6,057 nucleotides of DNA, taken from positions 1 through 6,057 of the forward strand of contig CATJRT010000120.1 of the NCBI GenBank assembly GCA_949742895.1, written 5' to 3'. Below are positions 5,162 through 6,057 of the stretch, one piece after another (the first letter of the stretch is position 1; each line of letters starts with the position of its first letter). Below the pieces are notes generated by a model. That model made no database searches, had not been told where the DNA came from, and saw only the letters and a program-made list of their open reading frames with translations. This stretch comes from an uncultured Eubacteriales bacterium. Lineage in GTDB: Bacteria; Bacillota_A; Clostridia; Oscillospirales; Oscillospiraceae. The position numbers and the translations under genes were made by a program.

Positions 5162-5212
5162 CTTTCGTCGCAGACGGAAGCGAGCGATACGGAACTTGTC
5201 TCGACGAAGGAG
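5162..5212 (+). promoter_or_regulatory. Hairpin able to mask the ATPase ribosome binding site
   Basis: CTTTCGTCG (5162-5170) pairs with CGACGAAGG (5202-5210), and AGAC (5172-5175) extends the stem with GTCT (5198-5201), leaving one bulged C at 5171. That makes 13 bp with one G-U pair. The 3' strand includes the first four bases of AAGGAG (5207-5212), the ribosome binding site of the ATPase. A competing short pairing, ACGAA (5157-5161) with TTCGT (5164-5168), would free it. Structure predicted by eye; regulatory use inferred. Confidence 0.5.
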
Positions 5213-5223
5213 TTGATTTGGTT

Positions 5224-6057
5224 ATGACAAGGAAGCAAAAAAAGACGTTAATCCGCATCATCGTAGCGGCGGTGCTATTGATTGCAGTGGCACTGCTGCC
5301 TGATATCCCAATGCAAAAGCATATCCCTTTGCTGACCGAGGGTGTAGAAGGTGTGCCCAACTATGGCTGGGTGCTGCTCAAATGGCCGTTTTACCTCATC
5401 CCCTACCTCGTCATCGGCTGGGACATCCTCTGGAAAGCCATCCGCAACATCGGCCACGGGCAGGTCTTTGACGAAAACTTCCTCATGTGCGTGGCCACCG
5501 TGGGTGCGCTGGTCTTAGGCGAATATTCCGAAGCCGTGGGCGTCATGCTGTTCTACCAAGTGGGCGAGCTGTTCCAGAGCTACGCCGTGGGCAAGTCCCG
5601 CCGCTCCATCGCCCAACTCATGGACATCCGCCCGGACAGCGCCAACGTAGAGCGGGACGGGCAGATCATCGAGGTGGATCCGGACACGGTGGCGGTGGGG
5701 GAGGTCATCGTCATCCGCCCCGGCGAGAAGGTCCCCCTTGACGGTGTGGTGCTGGAGGGGAGCTCCGCCCTGGACACCGCCGCCCTTACCGGCGAGTCCG
5801 TCCCCCGGGACGTGGCCGTGGGCGCGGAGCTGCTGTCCGGCTGCGTCAACCTCACCGGGCTTTTGAAGGTGCGGGTCACGAAGGAGTTCGGTCAGTCCAC
5901 CGTGGCGAAGATCCTGGATCTGGTGGAGAACGCCTCCTCCAAAAAGGCGAAGGCGGAGAACTTCATCACCAAATTTGCCCGGTACTACACCCCCAGCGTG
6001 GTGATCGCCGCCGTTCTGCTGGCGGTGCTGCCGCCCCTCTTTGTAGGGGAGTGGAGC
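5224..6057 (+). CDS. cadA: P1B-type Zn/Cd/Pb-efflux ATPase, N-terminal part only
   Basis: ATG 5224 opens a frame that runs to the window end (278 residues). AAGGAG lies 11 bases upstream; an in-frame TTG at 5218, 5 bases from it, is an alternative start. Membrane helices are visible at about residues 9-28, 48-70 and 85-118, including the GEYSEAVGVMLFYQVGELF stretch typical of Zn/Cd-type pumps. The actuator domain carries PGEKVPLDG and the phosphatase motif TGES (189-192). A further helix starts near 257 (PSVVIAAVLLAVLPPL). The CPC metal motif, DKTGT phosphorylation site and HP motif would lie beyond the edge. There is no N-terminal HMA domain; that function is in the separate 70-residue gene upstream. 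The protein should export Zn, Cd or Pb across the cytoplasmic membrane, under the CadC-like repressor. Metal choice cannot be settled without the missing part. Confidence 0.93.
   Translation, partial: MTRKQKKTLIRIIVAAVLLIAVALLPDIPMQKHIPLLTEGVEGVPNYGWVLLKWPFYLIPYLVIGWDILWKAIRNIGHGQVFDENFLMCVATVGALVLGEYSEAVGVMLFYQVGELFQSYAVGKSRRSIAQLMDIRPDSANVERDGQIIEVDPDTVAVGEVIVIRPGEKVPLDGVVLEGSSALDTAALTGESVPRDVAVGAELLSGCVNLTGLLKVRVTKEFGQSTVAKILDLVENASSKKAKAENFITKFARYYTPSVVIAAVLLAVLPPLFVGEWS

Noticed and set aside
5088..5223. Known NiCo (czcD) riboswitch before the metal ATPase
   Set aside because: I could not place the four-helix junction and conserved purine-rich internal loops of that class; only simple hairpins are visible.

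Overview
This window looks like chromosomal DNA from a GC-rich member of the Firmicutes, class Clostridia, plausibly a gut Oscillospiraceae/Ruminococcaceae-type anaerobe. That placement is an inference. It rests on strong AGGAGG-type ribosome binding sites, sigma-A promoters with exact 17-bp spacers, a PerR plus reverse-rubrerythrin oxidative-stress pair typical of anaerobic clostridia, a DegV-family protein, and a CadC-type metal sensor beside a clostridial-style P1B-ATPase. I see no rRNA, tRNA, CRISPR array, insertion sequence or origin. No gap between genes exceeds about 190 bases.

Layout. (1) Bases 1-905, minus strand: a two-gene peroxide-defence operon, perR followed 18 bases later by a reverse rubrerythrin that runs off the left edge. 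A near-perfect sigma-A promoter is followed by a perfect 29-bp palindrome over the predicted start site and part of the perR ribosome binding site, which suggests autoregulation. (2) Bases 965-2306, plus strand: a membrane sensor histidine kinase with its own promoter and no response regulator beside it. A possible terminator follows. (3) Bases 2289-3794, plus strand: a MarR-family regulator resembling FabT and a DegV/FakB-type fatty-acid-binding protein form an operon. It is driven by a consensus promoter followed by a regular array of TTTGA/TCAAA half-sites every 8 bp, with the geometry known for FabT operators. A strong intrinsic terminator closes it. (4) Bases 3806-6057, plus strand: a heavy-metal efflux operon with an ArsR/CadC-type Zn/Cd/Pb sensor, a 70-residue stand-alone HMA metallochaperone, a class I SAM methyltransferase translationally coupled to it, and the N-terminal half of a Zn/Cd/Pb P1B-ATPase that continues past the right edge.

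How the parts work together. PerR should release its operator when peroxide oxidises it, raising its own level and that of rubrerythrin, which reduces peroxide. The MarR-DegV pair would tie a fatty-acid-binding protein to a lipid-responsive repressor. In the metal operon, the CadC-like repressor should leave its operator when Cd, Pb or Zn rises. The HMA protein would then hand metal to an ATPase that has no N-terminal HMA domain of its own. The methyltransferase is the unexplained partner. A leader hairpin before the ATPase appears able to mask its ribosome binding site, which may be a second layer of control.

The two most interesting regions are the FabT-like operator array with its MarR-DegV operon, and the metal operon with its methyltransferase and occluding leader. 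All family calls come from motif reading by eye; no database search was run.
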